A stretch of DNA of 64,000 bases from Vibrio jasicida CAIM 1864 = LMG 25398 (lineage in GTDB: Bacteria > Pseudomonadota > Gammaproteobacteria > Enterobacterales > Vibrionaceae): positions 23,267 to 87,266 of the forward strand of contig NZ_BAOG01000052.1 in NCBI RefSeq assembly GCF_000400365.1, in the 5' to 3' direction. Of the stretch, positions 1 through 8,364 are shown in pieces (within the stretch, counting starts at the first letter, position 1; each line of letters opens with the position of its first letter). The position numbers and the translations under genes are program-made. The notes beneath the pieces were generated by a model that worked only from the letters and a program-made list of their open reading frames with translations, did not search any database and was not told the origin of the DNA.

Positions 1-594
1 ACGTGGAAAGCAATGCTTAAAACGCCACAGTTCTACTCTCTATGGATCATGTACGCGTTCGCAGCTTCTGTTGGTCTAATGATCATCGGTAACATCACGA
101 CTATCGCAAGTGTTCAAGCGAACCTACCAAACGCAGTTTACCTAGCGTCTATCCTTGCGGTATTTAACTCAAGCGGTCGTGTAGCAGCAGGTATGCTTGC
201 AGACAAGATCGGCGGCGTACGCACTCTTCTTCTAGCGTTCGTTCTACAGGGCATCAACATGGTTCTGTTCGCAACGTTCAAGACTGAGTTCACGCTGATC
301 ATCGGTACAGCAATCGCGGCAGTAGGTTACGGTACGCTTCTAGCAGTATTCCCTACTCTAACGGCTGAATTCTATGGTCTGAAGAACTACGGCACTAACT
401 ACGGCGTGCTATACACAGCATGGGGTATCGGTGGTGCAATCGGTGCTGCTGTTGTTGGCTTCTCGATGACAAATGGCGAAGGCTACACACTGGCTTACAC
501 AGTATCAGCAGCAATGATGGCGGTATGTATCGTACTAGCGTTCATCACTAAGCCACTGACTGAAGCAAAAGTAGCGCAGCTGAAAAACGCATAA
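1..594 (+). CDS. MFS transporter, OFA (oxalate/formate antiporter-like) family, C-terminal part
   Basis: The reading frame is open from base 1, so this is the 3' end of a gene that begins outside the window; about 197 codons are visible. The protein is a run of hydrophobic helices broken by a short basic loop with the MFS-type signature GRVAAGMLADKIGG, then a Pro/Gly-rich helix and a last helix before a short charged tail. This looks like the second six-helix half of a major facilitator of the OFA family, whose members carry small carboxylates such as lactate, oxalate or formate across the inner membrane. The substrate cannot be told from this part. A strong intrinsic terminator follows at 654-686. 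Confidence 0.8.
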   Translation, partial: TWKAMLKTPQFYSLWIMYAFAASVGLMIIGNITTIASVQANLPNAVYLASILAVFNSSGRVAAGMLADKIGGVRTLLLAFVLQGINMVLFATFKTEFTLIIGTAIAAVGYGTLLAVFPTLTAEFYGLKNYGTNYGVLYTAWGIGGAIGAAVVGFSMTNGEGYTLAYTVSAAMMAVCIVLAFITKPLTEAKVAQLKNA

Positions 595-653
595 TCATTA
601 GGTCTACAGGCCCTGAGATCTATTTATACAATAGATTTGCAGAAATTGATTCG

Positions 654-686
654 AAAAAGGCTTAACCTATGGGTTAAGCCTTTTTT
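654..686 (+). terminator. Rho-independent terminator of the MFS transporter gene
   Basis: Perfect stem of 14 bp (AAAAAGGCTTAACC pairing with GGTTAAGCCTTTTT) with a 4-base loop, ending in a T run. It lies 60 bases after the transporter stop and just before the next gene. Confidence 0.9.
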
Positions 687-700
687 ATTGCTAGTTGGTT

Positions 701-2347
701 ATGGAAAACACGGTCGAACTCGCCCCAGATTACTATCTCAATAACTTCTTTAAACTCACGCAGCACGCCACCGAGTGGTACTGTGATTTGCTCACTTCAG
801 AAGAGCATCTGTGGTTATCAGTTTTTGAAAGCTTATCCAAACCCGCTCAATGTCTTCTCGTACGCTTGTACAGTCGCAAAGGCTGTTGGTTTCGTAGCGA
901 CAAACTCAACTATCAAGAAATCGAGAATATCGAGTCGGCTTTGGGTGAATTGGCTGGTCATGATTTTGTCTCGCTCTCACCTGACCTAACGATACAGGAA
1001 TTAGCAGCGAATCTACTGACCAAACCGGAAGTCTTATCGCTCTACCCTCAATACCCTAAGTCCCTTAAAAAAGAGGACTTGGTGGCATGTTTAAGTAAGA
1101 GCAAGTTTGAACAATTCGAAGATCTAGATTTCACGGTGATTAAGCTGAACTCCGCGCATATGATTGATGTACTGCTAGCCCTATTCTTCGCGAATACTCA
1201 TCAGGACTTAAGTCAGTTTGTCCTTGATGATTTAGGTTTGAATCAATTTGAAACGTACCAACTTAGTGAAGCTCGACGATTCTTTGAAAATAGAGAACAA
1301 ATAGATCGCCTGATCGAACTCAGTCAAATCTCCAACCTTTATTGGCAAAGCGATAGAAAACAAAAAGCAAACCTCGATGTTCTTATCGAAGCAATGCCAG
1401 AACGAGTTGAACATCGCTACGTCGAGCGTAAACGCGAACACATGATTAACGACATTGCCCGCGATTACGAGCGCATAAACGAACTTGAAATTGCAATCGC
1501 ACTGTTTGAGACGACCACACTCGCGCCAAGCCGAGAACGTCGTGCTCGCATCTACGACAAGCTAGAACAAAACGATTTATTTGGTGACATTGTCACGGAA
1601 ATGCTCACTCAGCCTATTGATGTCTCTGAGTTTGAGGTAGCACAGAAGCTCGAACAACGCGTTAAACGTAAACAAGGCTTGAAAGTCCCGAGAGCCACTA
1701 AGCCAAAATGCAGCGAATACCACATCGAATTGGATCTATCTCAGCAACGGGTGGAGCTGGCAACCAAAGCGCATTTCGAAAGTTTAGGTTGGGCCGTCTT
1801 CTATTCCGAGAATTCCCTACTCAACAGCTTGTTAGGATTAACCCTGTGGGATGCGATTTTTGCACCGATAGAAGGCGCATTCATTAACGCTTATCAACAT
1901 CGACCATTGGATTTGTATCACGCCGATTTTGCCGATAAAAGAAAGCAGCTTATCGACAATGCGTTTGAGCAAGTTCAACAAGGGAATACACAGGCTTTGT
2001 TTGATACATACCGAGATAAAATTGGTATCAGTAATCCCTTCGTCAGTTGGGCATATGTGAACGAAGAGTTGTTATCCCTTGCTCTTGAACACATCCCTAA
2101 TGCCCTGTTGGTCGAACTGTTTAACGTGCAGTTAAGCGACCTAAAACTCTATCGAAACGGTATGCCGGATTTGATTGCATTTAAAGATGGGAAGTTTGAA
2201 TGGATAGAAGTGAAAGGTCCGGGCGATAAACTCCAAGATAACCAATGGCGTTGGATCAAGGAGTTCAATCGCCTCAATGTTCCGTTCTCAGTCTGTTATG
2301 TATACCCAAGTGACTTCAAGATGCAGGATTCAGAGCGTTGTCATTGA
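701..2347 (+). CDS. VRR-NUC domain nuclease, FAN1-like
   Basis: A 548-residue protein matching the bacterial FAN1 type: a mainly helical N-terminal and middle region, a conserved segment around EGAFINAYQHRP, and a C-terminal VRR-NUC nuclease domain. The catalytic PD-(D/E)xK core is visible near the C-terminus as GMPDLIAF, then EVKGPGDKLQDNQ followed by a Trp. FAN1 enzymes are structure-specific nucleases (5' flap endonuclease and 5' exonuclease) that act in repair of interstrand crosslinks; the bacterial proteins are presumed to do similar work. I chose ATG at 701; a TTG two codons upstream (695) is the only alternative because a stop lies just before it. No good ribosome binding site is visible, as the start sits right behind the preceding terminator. 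Confidence 0.85.
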   Translation: MENTVELAPDYYLNNFFKLTQHATEWYCDLLTSEEHLWLSVFESLSKPAQCLLVRLYSRKGCWFRSDKLNYQEIENIESALGELAGHDFVSLSPDLTIQELAANLLTKPEVLSLYPQYPKSLKKEDLVACLSKSKFEQFEDLDFTVIKLNSAHMIDVLLALFFANTHQDLSQFVLDDLGLNQFETYQLSEARRFFENREQIDRLIELSQISNLYWQSDRKQKANLDVLIEAMPERVEHRYVERKREHMINDIARDYERINELEIAIALFETTTLAPSRERRARIYDKLEQNDLFGDIVTEMLTQPIDVSEFEVAQKLEQRVKRKQGLKVPRATKPKCSEYHIELDLSQQRVELATKAHFESLGWAVFYSENSLLNSLLGLTLWDAIFAPIEGAFINAYQHRPLDLYHADFADKRKQLIDNAFEQVQQGNTQALFDTYRDKIGISNPFVSWAYVNEELLSLALEHIPNALLVELFNVQLSDLKLYRNGMPDLIAFKDGKFEWIEVKGPGDKLQDNQWRWIKEFNRLNVPFSVCYVYPSDFKMQDSERCH

Positions 2348-2518
2348 TTCGAGGTCAAGGAAAACGACGCCGCGTAATAGCCAGCTCTTTCCAAGTTGTT
2401 TGACGCAGAGATCGGGACAATGACACGCTCCCGAAGGGCGAGCTGTCTTGGCTTGTATACTTTGTTGTCGATTCTTGATTTAGAGTGACTAGATCTTTAA
2501 ATCGCCGCCGCGTCTACA

Positions 2519-2566
2519 AACCAAGTCATTCTCGCTGAACCTAGCATCTCGAGGTTACTTGGGTAT
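2519..2566. repeat. Dispersed imperfect palindrome, copy 1
   Basis: A 48-bp element between two convergent genes. Its ends are inverted copies (ACCAAGTCA at one end, TTACTTGGGTA at the other) around a core TCGCTGAAC-N4-GCATCTCGAG. The same element lies in the opposite orientation at 6076-6125, and a decayed relative is at 11544-11586. It is non-coding and REP/MITE-like. The rest of 2348-2600 shows no gene. Confidence 0.75.
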
Positions 2567-2600
2567 AACAGCACAAGCTTAGAAAAGAGCCAGAATGGTC

Positions 2601-3674
2601 TTAGCTACTTACTTTGGCGTTCTTCTGCCCTTTCTTCTCTTTCAATTGATCAATCACGTAGCTTGGTGCGACTTTCTCTAGTTCGCCCAAGCACTCATCT
2701 GTTTTCGGGTTGTCGTAACGAACATAAATGTCGCAAACCGCATAAAGCTGTTCCGGCGCACCAGAGATCAAATACGCTTGCTCAAAAGACTTCACCGATT
2801 TGTCTAGGTTGTAGTCTTCTTGCAGTACGCCATTGAGATACCAGTAGTAGCTGTTATCTTTCGCCATGTTGGCCGCTTTTTCGATTTCTGTCGCTGCATT
2901 CTTCTTCTCATCCAAACGCACCAGCGTCAGCGCTTTCGAGTAATGCAAAGACGCATTATCAGGATGAAGTTTGATCGCAGAATCCAACGTCTTGACCGCA
3001 TCGGCATCGCGTTGCTGCGCTCGGTAGTTGTCGGCCAAGCTTAACCAAATTTGTGGATTTTCAGGCTGATTGGTTACCAAAGCTTGATAGATTTTATCTG
3101 CTTTATCCCATTCATGATGCCAACGATACACATCCGCTAATAACAGTTTGGAGCCGTCGTCTTTCTTGTGCTCTAAGTAGCTGATCAGTTCAGCAACCGG
3201 CGCTTCAAGCGTTTGCTGCTGCTCGCTGCTCACGTTAGAAAAATCACGCACTAAATTGGTCGCAGCAGTAATACGAACCATCGCCTCTGGATCACTCAAC
3301 AGTGGCTCAATCATACGCCAACGATGCTCAATCGTGTAAGGTTCAGCGCCAACGATAGCCGCTTCACGAATCGCAGCGTCTTGGTCTTGTAAGCTGCGTG
3401 CAACTGCCACCAGCGCGTTTTGACTTGGGTATTTCGCCAGCTCATGCAACGCTTCAATGCGCTTTTCTACTGGTTGTTTCACGTCTTGAGCTTGATAAGA
3501 CCACTTCGCAACCACTTGCTGTGGCGACATCTGTGCTGAATGGGTTTCCTCAGCACTTGTTACGCTCGCAGAAGAAACTTGGTCCGGTGCTAGCAAGGTT
3601 TCATCCTGCGCTGCAACAGATTGGCTTACGGTGACGCCTAGAGCGATGGCTAATAACGTTTTTGAGAATGTCAT
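2601..3674 (-). CDS. Exported HEAT/TPR repeat protein, heme-less paralogue of the octaheme cytochrome tail
   Basis: A 357-residue protein with a clear signal peptide (cut expected after SVAA, about residue 22). It has a HEAT-like region (about residues 60-150, with the phrase RWRMIEPLLSDPEAMVR) and then TPR units (about 180-320). This part aligns along its whole length with the C-terminal 300 residues of the cytochrome at 29652-32003, including RWQILESLLSDPVLSVR and the YYWYLNG/QYWYVYG units, yet it has no CxxCH motif. It is therefore a heme-free copy of that cytochrome's repeat domain and probably a periplasmic protein-protein scaffold. Maturase 1 lies 9 bases upstream on the same strand, so the two are very likely co-transcribed. 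Exact role unknown. Confidence 0.8.
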   Translation of the reverse strand: MTFSKTLLAIALGVTVSQSVAAQDETLLAPDQVSSASVTSAEETHSAQMSPQQVVAKWSYQAQDVKQPVEKRIEALHELAKYPSQNALVAVARSLQDQDAAIREAAIVGAEPYTIEHRWRMIEPLLSDPEAMVRITAATNLVRDFSNVSSEQQQTLEAPVAELISYLEHKKDDGSKLLLADVYRWHHEWDKADKIYQALVTNQPENPQIWLSLADNYRAQQRDADAVKTLDSAIKLHPDNASLHYSKALTLVRLDEKKNAATEIEKAANMAKDNSYYWYLNGVLQEDYNLDKSVKSFEQAYLISGAPEQLYAVCDIYVRYDNPKTDECLGELEKVAPSYVIDQLKEKKGQKNAKVSS

Positions 3675-3683
3675 ATCAATCCC

Positions 3684-5006
3684 TTAAAATTTGGTTTCGA
3701 ATACAGGACGCTTCGCCGCTTGTTGGCGTAACACTGCATCACTGTATTTGCCATGTACCACAGGGTTACCCGTTGCACGAAGAATGTATGCCATTGCCTT
3801 ATCAGCATGAGAGAAGAACTTTTTCCAACCTGCACACAGGTAGTTCAACCCAGGTTCACCGTCTTTGGTGCGAATGAAACGGTTTTTCGGACACTCGCCG
3901 TAGCAAGCGAATTGGTAATCACACTGTTGGCACTGCTTGGTTAACGAGCGAGTCTTGGCAAAGCCAAACTTTTGCTGCTCAGGACCATACGCCAACGTGT
4001 CTAATTTTTCGTGGTGGATGTTGCCAATCTTGTATTCTGGGTAAACGTAATGGTCACAAGCAAAAACATCGCCGTTTGGTTCCATTGCCAAGCCTTTACC
4101 GCAGATTTCACCGAGTGTACAAAGCGGGTTTCTGCGACCCATCCACGCCTCGACACTCGCTTCAAAGTATTGAACGAAGACTTTACCAATGTCGTTTTGT
4201 ACCCACTCATCGAAAATAGCGATAAGGAAGTTACCCCAAGCCTCGTCCGCGACACACCAAGATTCAACGACCGAGTCTTTGTGACCAGGAATAAGACGCT
4301 TGTCGCCTTGTTTCAACTGCTCTTGCGGTTCCCATGTTTGAGGTGCGGTAGTACGGAACGTTTTTTGTTCCACGATGGGAATAAACTGCATTTGAGGAGA
4401 GCGAACTTCATCACGTAGGAATCGGTACACTTCAATTGGGTTACGGCTCGTTAGGTTATTCACACAAGTCAGTGTCGCGAACTTTACTTCATGAGCGTGC
4501 AAAAGCTCCACAGCGTTCATCACTTGCTTGAACGTGCCTCGCCCTGCTCGGTTGGTACGGTAAGCATTGTGTAACATCTCTGGTCCATCGATACTCAAGC
4601 CGACCAAAAAATTATTCGCTTTTAGAAATGCACACCAGTCATCGTTCAGCAACGTACCGTTGGTTTGCAAATCGTTGGAAATTATCACACCTTCAGGCTT
4701 GTACTTCGCTTGAAACTCAACAATTTTCTTGAAGTAATCCAAACCCAACATCGTTGGTTCACCACCCTGCCAAGAGAAGATGATTTCTGGTGTGTTTTGC
4801 CCTTCAATGTATTGGCGAATGTAAGTTTCAAGTGTTGCTTCATCCATTACTGGCGTGCAGCCTTTTTTATACTCAAGTAAGTCCTGCTTGCTGAGATAGT
4901 AACAGTACGTACAGTCTATGTTACATACCGCACCAATTGGCTTTGCCATCACATGTAAACGCTTAGACGCTTTACCATTGAACTGAGGACCTTGAGTAAT
5001 ATGCAT
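3684..5006 (-). CDS. Anaerobic sulfatase-maturating enzyme (radical SAM/SPASM), copy 1
   Basis: A 440-residue radical SAM enzyme. The cluster-binding CxxxCxxC is at C28, C32 and C35 (CNIDCTYC). It is followed by the maturase signatures SWQGGEPTMLGLDYF, LQTNG and GLSIDGPE, and a SPASM domain with two auxiliary cluster cysteine sets (CGKGLAMEPNGDVFACDH; CQQCDYQFACYGECPKNR; YLCAG). The family oxidises the active-site Cys or Ser of sulfatases to formylglycine in the cytoplasm before export, without oxygen. It pairs with the TPR gene downstream and is divergent from the FGE-like lipoprotein gene. No sulfatase is adjacent; the three in the window are 22-31 kb away. A LysR-box-like dyad is at 5107-5123. 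Confidence 0.92.
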   Translation of the reverse strand: MHITQGPQFNGKASKRLHVMAKPIGAVCNIDCTYCYYLSKQDLLEYKKGCTPVMDEATLETYIRQYIEGQNTPEIIFSWQGGEPTMLGLDYFKKIVEFQAKYKPEGVIISNDLQTNGTLLNDDWCAFLKANNFLVGLSIDGPEMLHNAYRTNRAGRGTFKQVMNAVELLHAHEVKFATLTCVNNLTSRNPIEVYRFLRDEVRSPQMQFIPIVEQKTFRTTAPQTWEPQEQLKQGDKRLIPGHKDSVVESWCVADEAWGNFLIAIFDEWVQNDIGKVFVQYFEASVEAWMGRRNPLCTLGEICGKGLAMEPNGDVFACDHYVYPEYKIGNIHHEKLDTLAYGPEQQKFGFAKTRSLTKQCQQCDYQFACYGECPKNRFIRTKDGEPGLNYLCAGWKKFFSHADKAMAYILRATGNPVVHGKYSDAVLRQQAAKRPVFETKF

Positions 5007-5106
5007 GAGTCACCTTTAGCGTAATGAAAGTTAAGATGATACGACCATAACAACGCCATTTTCACCTTGATGACCTAATCATAAATCTCATTAATACAAG
5101 AGGCTT

Positions 5107-5123
5107 GTTATACCGTTTATAAC
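5107..5123. promoter_or_regulatory. Candidate LysR-type operator, site 1
   Basis: Perfect dyad GTTAT-ACCGTTT-ATAAC, which fits the T-N11-A rule of LysR-type boxes. It lies in the 176-bp region between the divergent maturase 1 and FGE-like lipoprotein genes, about 100 bases before the first and 60 before the second. Matching dyads are at 28744-28760 and 33937-33953. The link to a regulator is inferred. Confidence 0.45.
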
Positions 5124-5182
5124 CTTTTTTCATAGCGTTTATTGCTAATCTTCATCATGACTTTTTTGGCGAGAAACTATTG

Positions 5183-5971
5183 ATGAAATCATTTAAAAGC
5201 AAATCGTTAACCGCACTTTCCATTCTATCATTCAGCGTATTAATGAGTGGTTGTGCGACTCAATCACCGCACCCTATCGCGCTCAACATTGATCAAGACA
5301 TGGTGTTGGTTGAAGGCGGTTCATTTGTCATGGGATCGGACAGTGACTCCGCCAAGAAGGCAGAAACCCCAGTACGCGAAGTAAAGGTAGACGGCTTCTA
5401 CATTTCCAAATTCGAGGTCACTCAAGAATTGTTTGAATCTGTCATGGGTTCTTCAATGAGTTACTTCCAAGGTGCAGACATCCCGGTTAACAACTTGAGC
5501 TGGCAACAGGCGAATTACTTCATCGAGAAGTTGAACGAGCTGACTGGCGAAAGCTACCGCTTACCGACAGAAGCGGAATGGGAGTTTGCTGCAAAAGGCG
5601 GTAACAAGAGCCAAGGTTTCACTTACGCAGGCTCAAACAACATTGCTGATGTGGCGTGGTATGCCGACAACTCCAAAAACCAAGCTCATCCCGTTGGTCA
5701 AAAACAACCTAATGAACTTGGTCTGTATGACATGACAGGTAACGTTGGTGAGTTCGTGATCGACGCGTATGACGATACTTTCTACCGCTATGGCCCAACC
5801 GAGAATCCAAACAACGCTAAAGATGAAAAAGCCGGCCTAGCACACAAGTCCGTGCGAGGCGGCAGCTTTGCCTATGATTCTGATGAATCAGAGAATTTCC
5901 GTCGAGATTTCGCAAGCCAGTCTATAATTATGTCGGACATGGGACTTCGCCTTGCTAAAGATGCTGATTAA
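5183..5971 (+). CDS. FGE/SUMF1-fold lipoprotein without catalytic cysteines
   Basis: A 262-residue protein with a lipoprotein signal peptide (lipobox LMSGC, acylated Cys24), so probably membrane anchored in the periplasm. From about residue 38 it is a formylglycine-generating-enzyme (SUMF1) fold: MVLVEGGSFVMGSDSD, then RLPTEAEWEFAAKGG, LYDMTGNVGEFV and SVRGGSF, ending in GLRLAK. In true FGE two cysteines near the C-terminus carry catalysis, and most relatives have GNVWEW where this has GNVGEF. Here the lipobox Cys is the only cysteine in the protein, so copper-dependent FGE chemistry is not expected. A binding or chaperone role towards exported sulfatases is possible but inferred. I chose ATG 5183 over TTG 5180. 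Confidence 0.85.
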   Translation: MKSFKSKSLTALSILSFSVLMSGCATQSPHPIALNIDQDMVLVEGGSFVMGSDSDSAKKAETPVREVKVDGFYISKFEVTQELFESVMGSSMSYFQGADIPVNNLSWQQANYFIEKLNELTGESYRLPTEAEWEFAAKGGNKSQGFTYAGSNNIADVAWYADNSKNQAHPVGQKQPNELGLYDMTGNVGEFVIDAYDDTFYRYGPTENPNNAKDEKAGLAHKSVRGGSFAYDSDESENFRRDFASQSIIMSDMGLRLAKDAD

Positions 5972-6075
5972 GCACGATTACGCATGAGAAGCGACGTTAC
6001 TGCCCCTTTGCGAGTTCTTAACAAGTAATTACGTCTATGGTTAGGGAAAGAGGCTAAACCCGCGTTGTTCTTCTC

Positions 6076-6125
6076 TATACCCAAGTAACCTCGAGATGCG
6101 AAGTTCAGCGAAAGTGACTTGGGTA
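6076..6125. repeat. Dispersed imperfect palindrome, copy 2
   Basis: A 50-bp element with ends TACCCAAGTAAC and GTGACTTGGGTA (11 of 12 bases complementary) and core CCTCGAGATGCGAAGTTCAGC. It is the reverse complement of the element at 2519-2566 with few changes. It lies just before the HAD phosphatase gene. Confidence 0.8.
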
Positions 6126-6181
6126 GATATTTCACCTCGAATGTACTCGAACAATACATACAAACTTAGGTAAATAATAAT

Positions 6182-7165
6182 ATGAACAAGAAACACATCT
6201 GCGCCCTAGCTGTCTTATCTGGCTTATCTTTTTCTGCGATGGCACTAGACTGCGATCCAAACTTATTACCATCATGGAAAGATGGCGACAGCAAAACGGC
6301 TATTGTGAACTATGTTGACCAATCGATGGATACAACCAAGTCGACGTTCATTCCTGAACAAGACCGTATCGCGGTATTCGACAATGACGGTACCTTATGG
6401 TCGGAAAAACCATTCTACTTCCAACTGGCTTATGCGCTAGACGAAGTGAAACTCATGGCAAAAGACCACCCAGAATGGAAGACAAAAGAGCCGTTCAAAT
6501 CCGTATTGAATGATGACATCGAAAGCGTCTTTAAAGGTGGTGAAAAAGCGCTACTTGAGATCGTAAAAGTCACCCATAGTGGCATGACAGTAGAAGAATA
6601 CCAACAGAAAGTTTCTGAGTGGTTGAAAGCCGCAAAAGATCCGCGTTTTGGCAAAGCTTACACAGAGCTGACTTATAAGCCGATGCGTGAAATGGTGACC
6701 TACCTGCAAGAACACGGCTTTAAAACTTACATTGTCTCCGGCGGTGGCGTGGACTTTATGCGTGTTTGGGCACCAGAGGTTTACGGCATTCCAGAACAAC
6801 AAATCATTGGTAGTGCACTGAAATACAAGTACGACTACAACGACGGTAAGCCAACCGTCACTAAGCTAGATGAGATCCTGACCATTGATGACAAAGCGGG
6901 CAAAGTTGAAAATATTCAACAAATCATTGGTAAGAAACCAGTACTCGCTATTGGTAACTCAGATGGTGACCACGCAATGATGCAATGGGCAACAAGCCAA
7001 CCAAACTCTATGGCAATGATCGTTCATCACACTGATGAAGATCGCGAGTGGAAGTACGACCGTAAATCGAGTGTGGGGCACTTAGACAAAGCGATGGATG
7101 AGGCCAACCAACGTGATAACTGGCACCTGATCGACATGAAAAATGAGTGGTGCACGGTTTACTAA
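6182..7165 (+). CDS. Periplasmic HAD-family phosphatase
   Basis: A 327-residue protein with a signal peptide (cut expected after SAMA, residue 21). HAD motif I is VFDNDGTLW with nucleophile Asp67 and general acid Asp69. Motif II is around YIVSGGG and motif IV is IGNSDGDHAM. The spacing between motifs I and II fits a phosphoserine phosphatase-like HAD with a helical cap. It would hydrolyse a phosphate ester outside the cytoplasm; the substrate is not clear from the sequence. It stands alone, with repeat copy 2 upstream and a terminator at 7187-7210 downstream. Its position beside maturase 1 and the FGE-like gene may be chance. Confidence 0.85.
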   Translation: MNKKHICALAVLSGLSFSAMALDCDPNLLPSWKDGDSKTAIVNYVDQSMDTTKSTFIPEQDRIAVFDNDGTLWSEKPFYFQLAYALDEVKLMAKDHPEWKTKEPFKSVLNDDIESVFKGGEKALLEIVKVTHSGMTVEEYQQKVSEWLKAAKDPRFGKAYTELTYKPMREMVTYLQEHGFKTYIVSGGGVDFMRVWAPEVYGIPEQQIIGSALKYKYDYNDGKPTVTKLDEILTIDDKAGKVENIQQIIGKKPVLAIGNSDGDHAMMQWATSQPNSMAMIVHHTDEDREWKYDRKSSVGHLDKAMDEANQRDNWHLIDMKNEWCTVY

Positions 7166-7186
7166 ATAGGCCTTTTTAGATGAGAG

Positions 7187-7210
7187 ACTCCCCTTCATGG
7201 GGAGTTTTTT
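7187..7210 (+). terminator. Rho-independent terminator of the HAD phosphatase gene
   Basis: Stem ACTCCCC/GGGGAGT with loop TTCAT, followed by a run of T. Confidence 0.9.
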
Positions 7211-7297
7211 ATTTTCAAACGTTAGGCTTTTCTTCACGATCACTTCACGACTCTTCACACACAATGCCTCTCATCAAAACGAAGAGGTAAAACAAAA

Positions 7298-7945
7298 ATG
7301 ACAAGAACACTCCTGACAATCCTAGCGGCAAGCTCTTTCTCTGTTGCAGCAGCGCCTTATGTAGGTTTGGAATATGGATTCGGCACGACTGACCACGATT
7401 TTGAGACATCTTTTGACGCTGACGGTGTGAATCTAAACCCTGAATTGGAAGACGGTATTTTTGGTGGCTTTGTTGGCTACTCTATCAACGACTCTTGGGC
7501 AGTAGAACTGGGTTACAACCAATTTGAACTAGAAGATAGCCGCTCAAAGAACCTAGGCATCCAGAATATTGATGGAAAAGACTACCACCGCGAAATGGAA
7601 TGGGATTCATCCATCAAGGCAAAACAAATCACGCTTGCACCTGTGTTTAGTTATGCATTAAACGATAAATGGACCACCAAAGTAAAAGCGGGTCTGAGCT
7701 ACACACAATACGAATCGAAAGCCGGTAAGTACGAAGAGCACGAACTGGTTTCAAATGACGATGTGGAAATGAGCAAAACCCTTTTCCACAGCACAGAAAA
7801 GAATAACGAGTTGGGTGCCGTCTTCTCTATTGGTGCGGAATACAAAATCTTCCCTCAATTGACCATCGGCGCAAACGCGAAGTACCAACTTGATAGCTAC
7901 GCAAACACAGCATCGATTAACGTAGGTTCAACCTACTACTTTTAA
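7298..7945 (+). CDS. AcfA-like outer-membrane beta-barrel protein
   Basis: A 215-residue protein with a short signal peptide (SVAAA, cut near residue 19) and a small eight-stranded-type barrel. Alternating aromatic/hydrophobic stretches begin with YVGLEYGFG and the protein ends in VGSTYYF, with the C-terminal Phe used by the BAM machinery. The length and layout match the AcfA family of small Vibrio porin-like barrels (OmpX/OmpA-like fold). The start has a fair ribosome site (GAGGT) upstream. The BOF protein gene follows after 17 bases, so the two are probably one transcript. Family assignment to AcfA is from memory of the pattern, not a search. Confidence 0.75.
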   Translation: MTRTLLTILAASSFSVAAAPYVGLEYGFGTTDHDFETSFDADGVNLNPELEDGIFGGFVGYSINDSWAVELGYNQFELEDSRSKNLGIQNIDGKDYHREMEWDSSIKAKQITLAPVFSYALNDKWTTKVKAGLSYTQYESKAGKYEEHELVSNDDVEMSKTLFHSTEKNNELGAVFSIGAEYKIFPQLTIGANAKYQLDSYANTASINVGSTYYF

Positions 7946-7962
7946 TATAGGAAGCCTCTAGC

Positions 7963-8298
7963 ATGAAGAAACTGATCTTAGCTACCACACTCGCTCTTTT
8001 ATCAGGCTCTGCGTTGGCCGCTTTTACTGGCCCAACGACATCTGCCATTAATACCGTCAAAGAAGCGCAGAATGCCGCTGACGATAGTTTTGTTCTGTTA
8101 ACGGGGAACATTGTCCAAGCCTTAGGTGACGAGACTTACTTGTTTAAGGATGAGACGGGCGAAATCCAAGTTGAAATCGACAACGAAGATTGGATGGGCC
8201 AAGACGTATCACCACAAGATAAGGTCGCGATTCGTGGTGAAGTTGATTCAGAGTCGACAACAATGCAAATCGACGTTGATACTATCCAAAAAATCTAA
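7963..8298 (+). CDS. YgiW/YdeI-type periplasmic OB-fold (BOF) stress protein
   Basis: A 111-residue protein with a signal peptide (SALAA, about residue 20) and the BOF domain pattern: AFTGPT at the mature N-terminus, VLLTGNIVQ, TYLFKDETGEIQVEID and VAIRGEVD. These small periplasmic OB-fold proteins are linked to tolerance of peroxide, metals and antimicrobial peptides in enterics. It is the second gene after the AcfA-like barrel, with GGAA upstream of the start, and is closed by the terminator at 8320-8345. Confidence 0.88.
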   Translation: MKKLILATTLALLSGSALAAFTGPTTSAINTVKEAQNAADDSFVLLTGNIVQALGDETYLFKDETGEIQVEIDNEDWMGQDVSPQDKVAIRGEVDSESTTMQIDVDTIQKI

Positions 8299-8319
8299 GC
8301 TCTCCGCGCTAAAAACGAC

Positions 8320-8345
8320 AAAGCCACCTCACTTAGGTGGCTTTT
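8320..8345. terminator. Bidirectional terminator between the BOF gene and yegS
   Basis: Perfect 10-bp stem AAAGCCACCT/AGGTGGCTTT with loop CACTT, flanked by A and T runs. It lies between convergent genes and would work on both strands. Confidence 0.88.
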
Positions 8346-8364
8346 GTGTATAAGTGTAAATTTA

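Noticed and set aside
783..1441. Overlapping frames inside the VRR-NUC gene
   Set aside because: Short, in other frames, without ribosome sites or recognisable products.
3421..3445. Fourth copy of the palindromic repeat (GACTTGGGTA)
   Set aside because: Short chance match inside the TPR coding sequence; neither the other arm nor the core is present.
5183..5971. Active aerobic formylglycine-generating enzyme
   Set aside because: No cysteine other than the lipidated one; the catalytic pair is missing.
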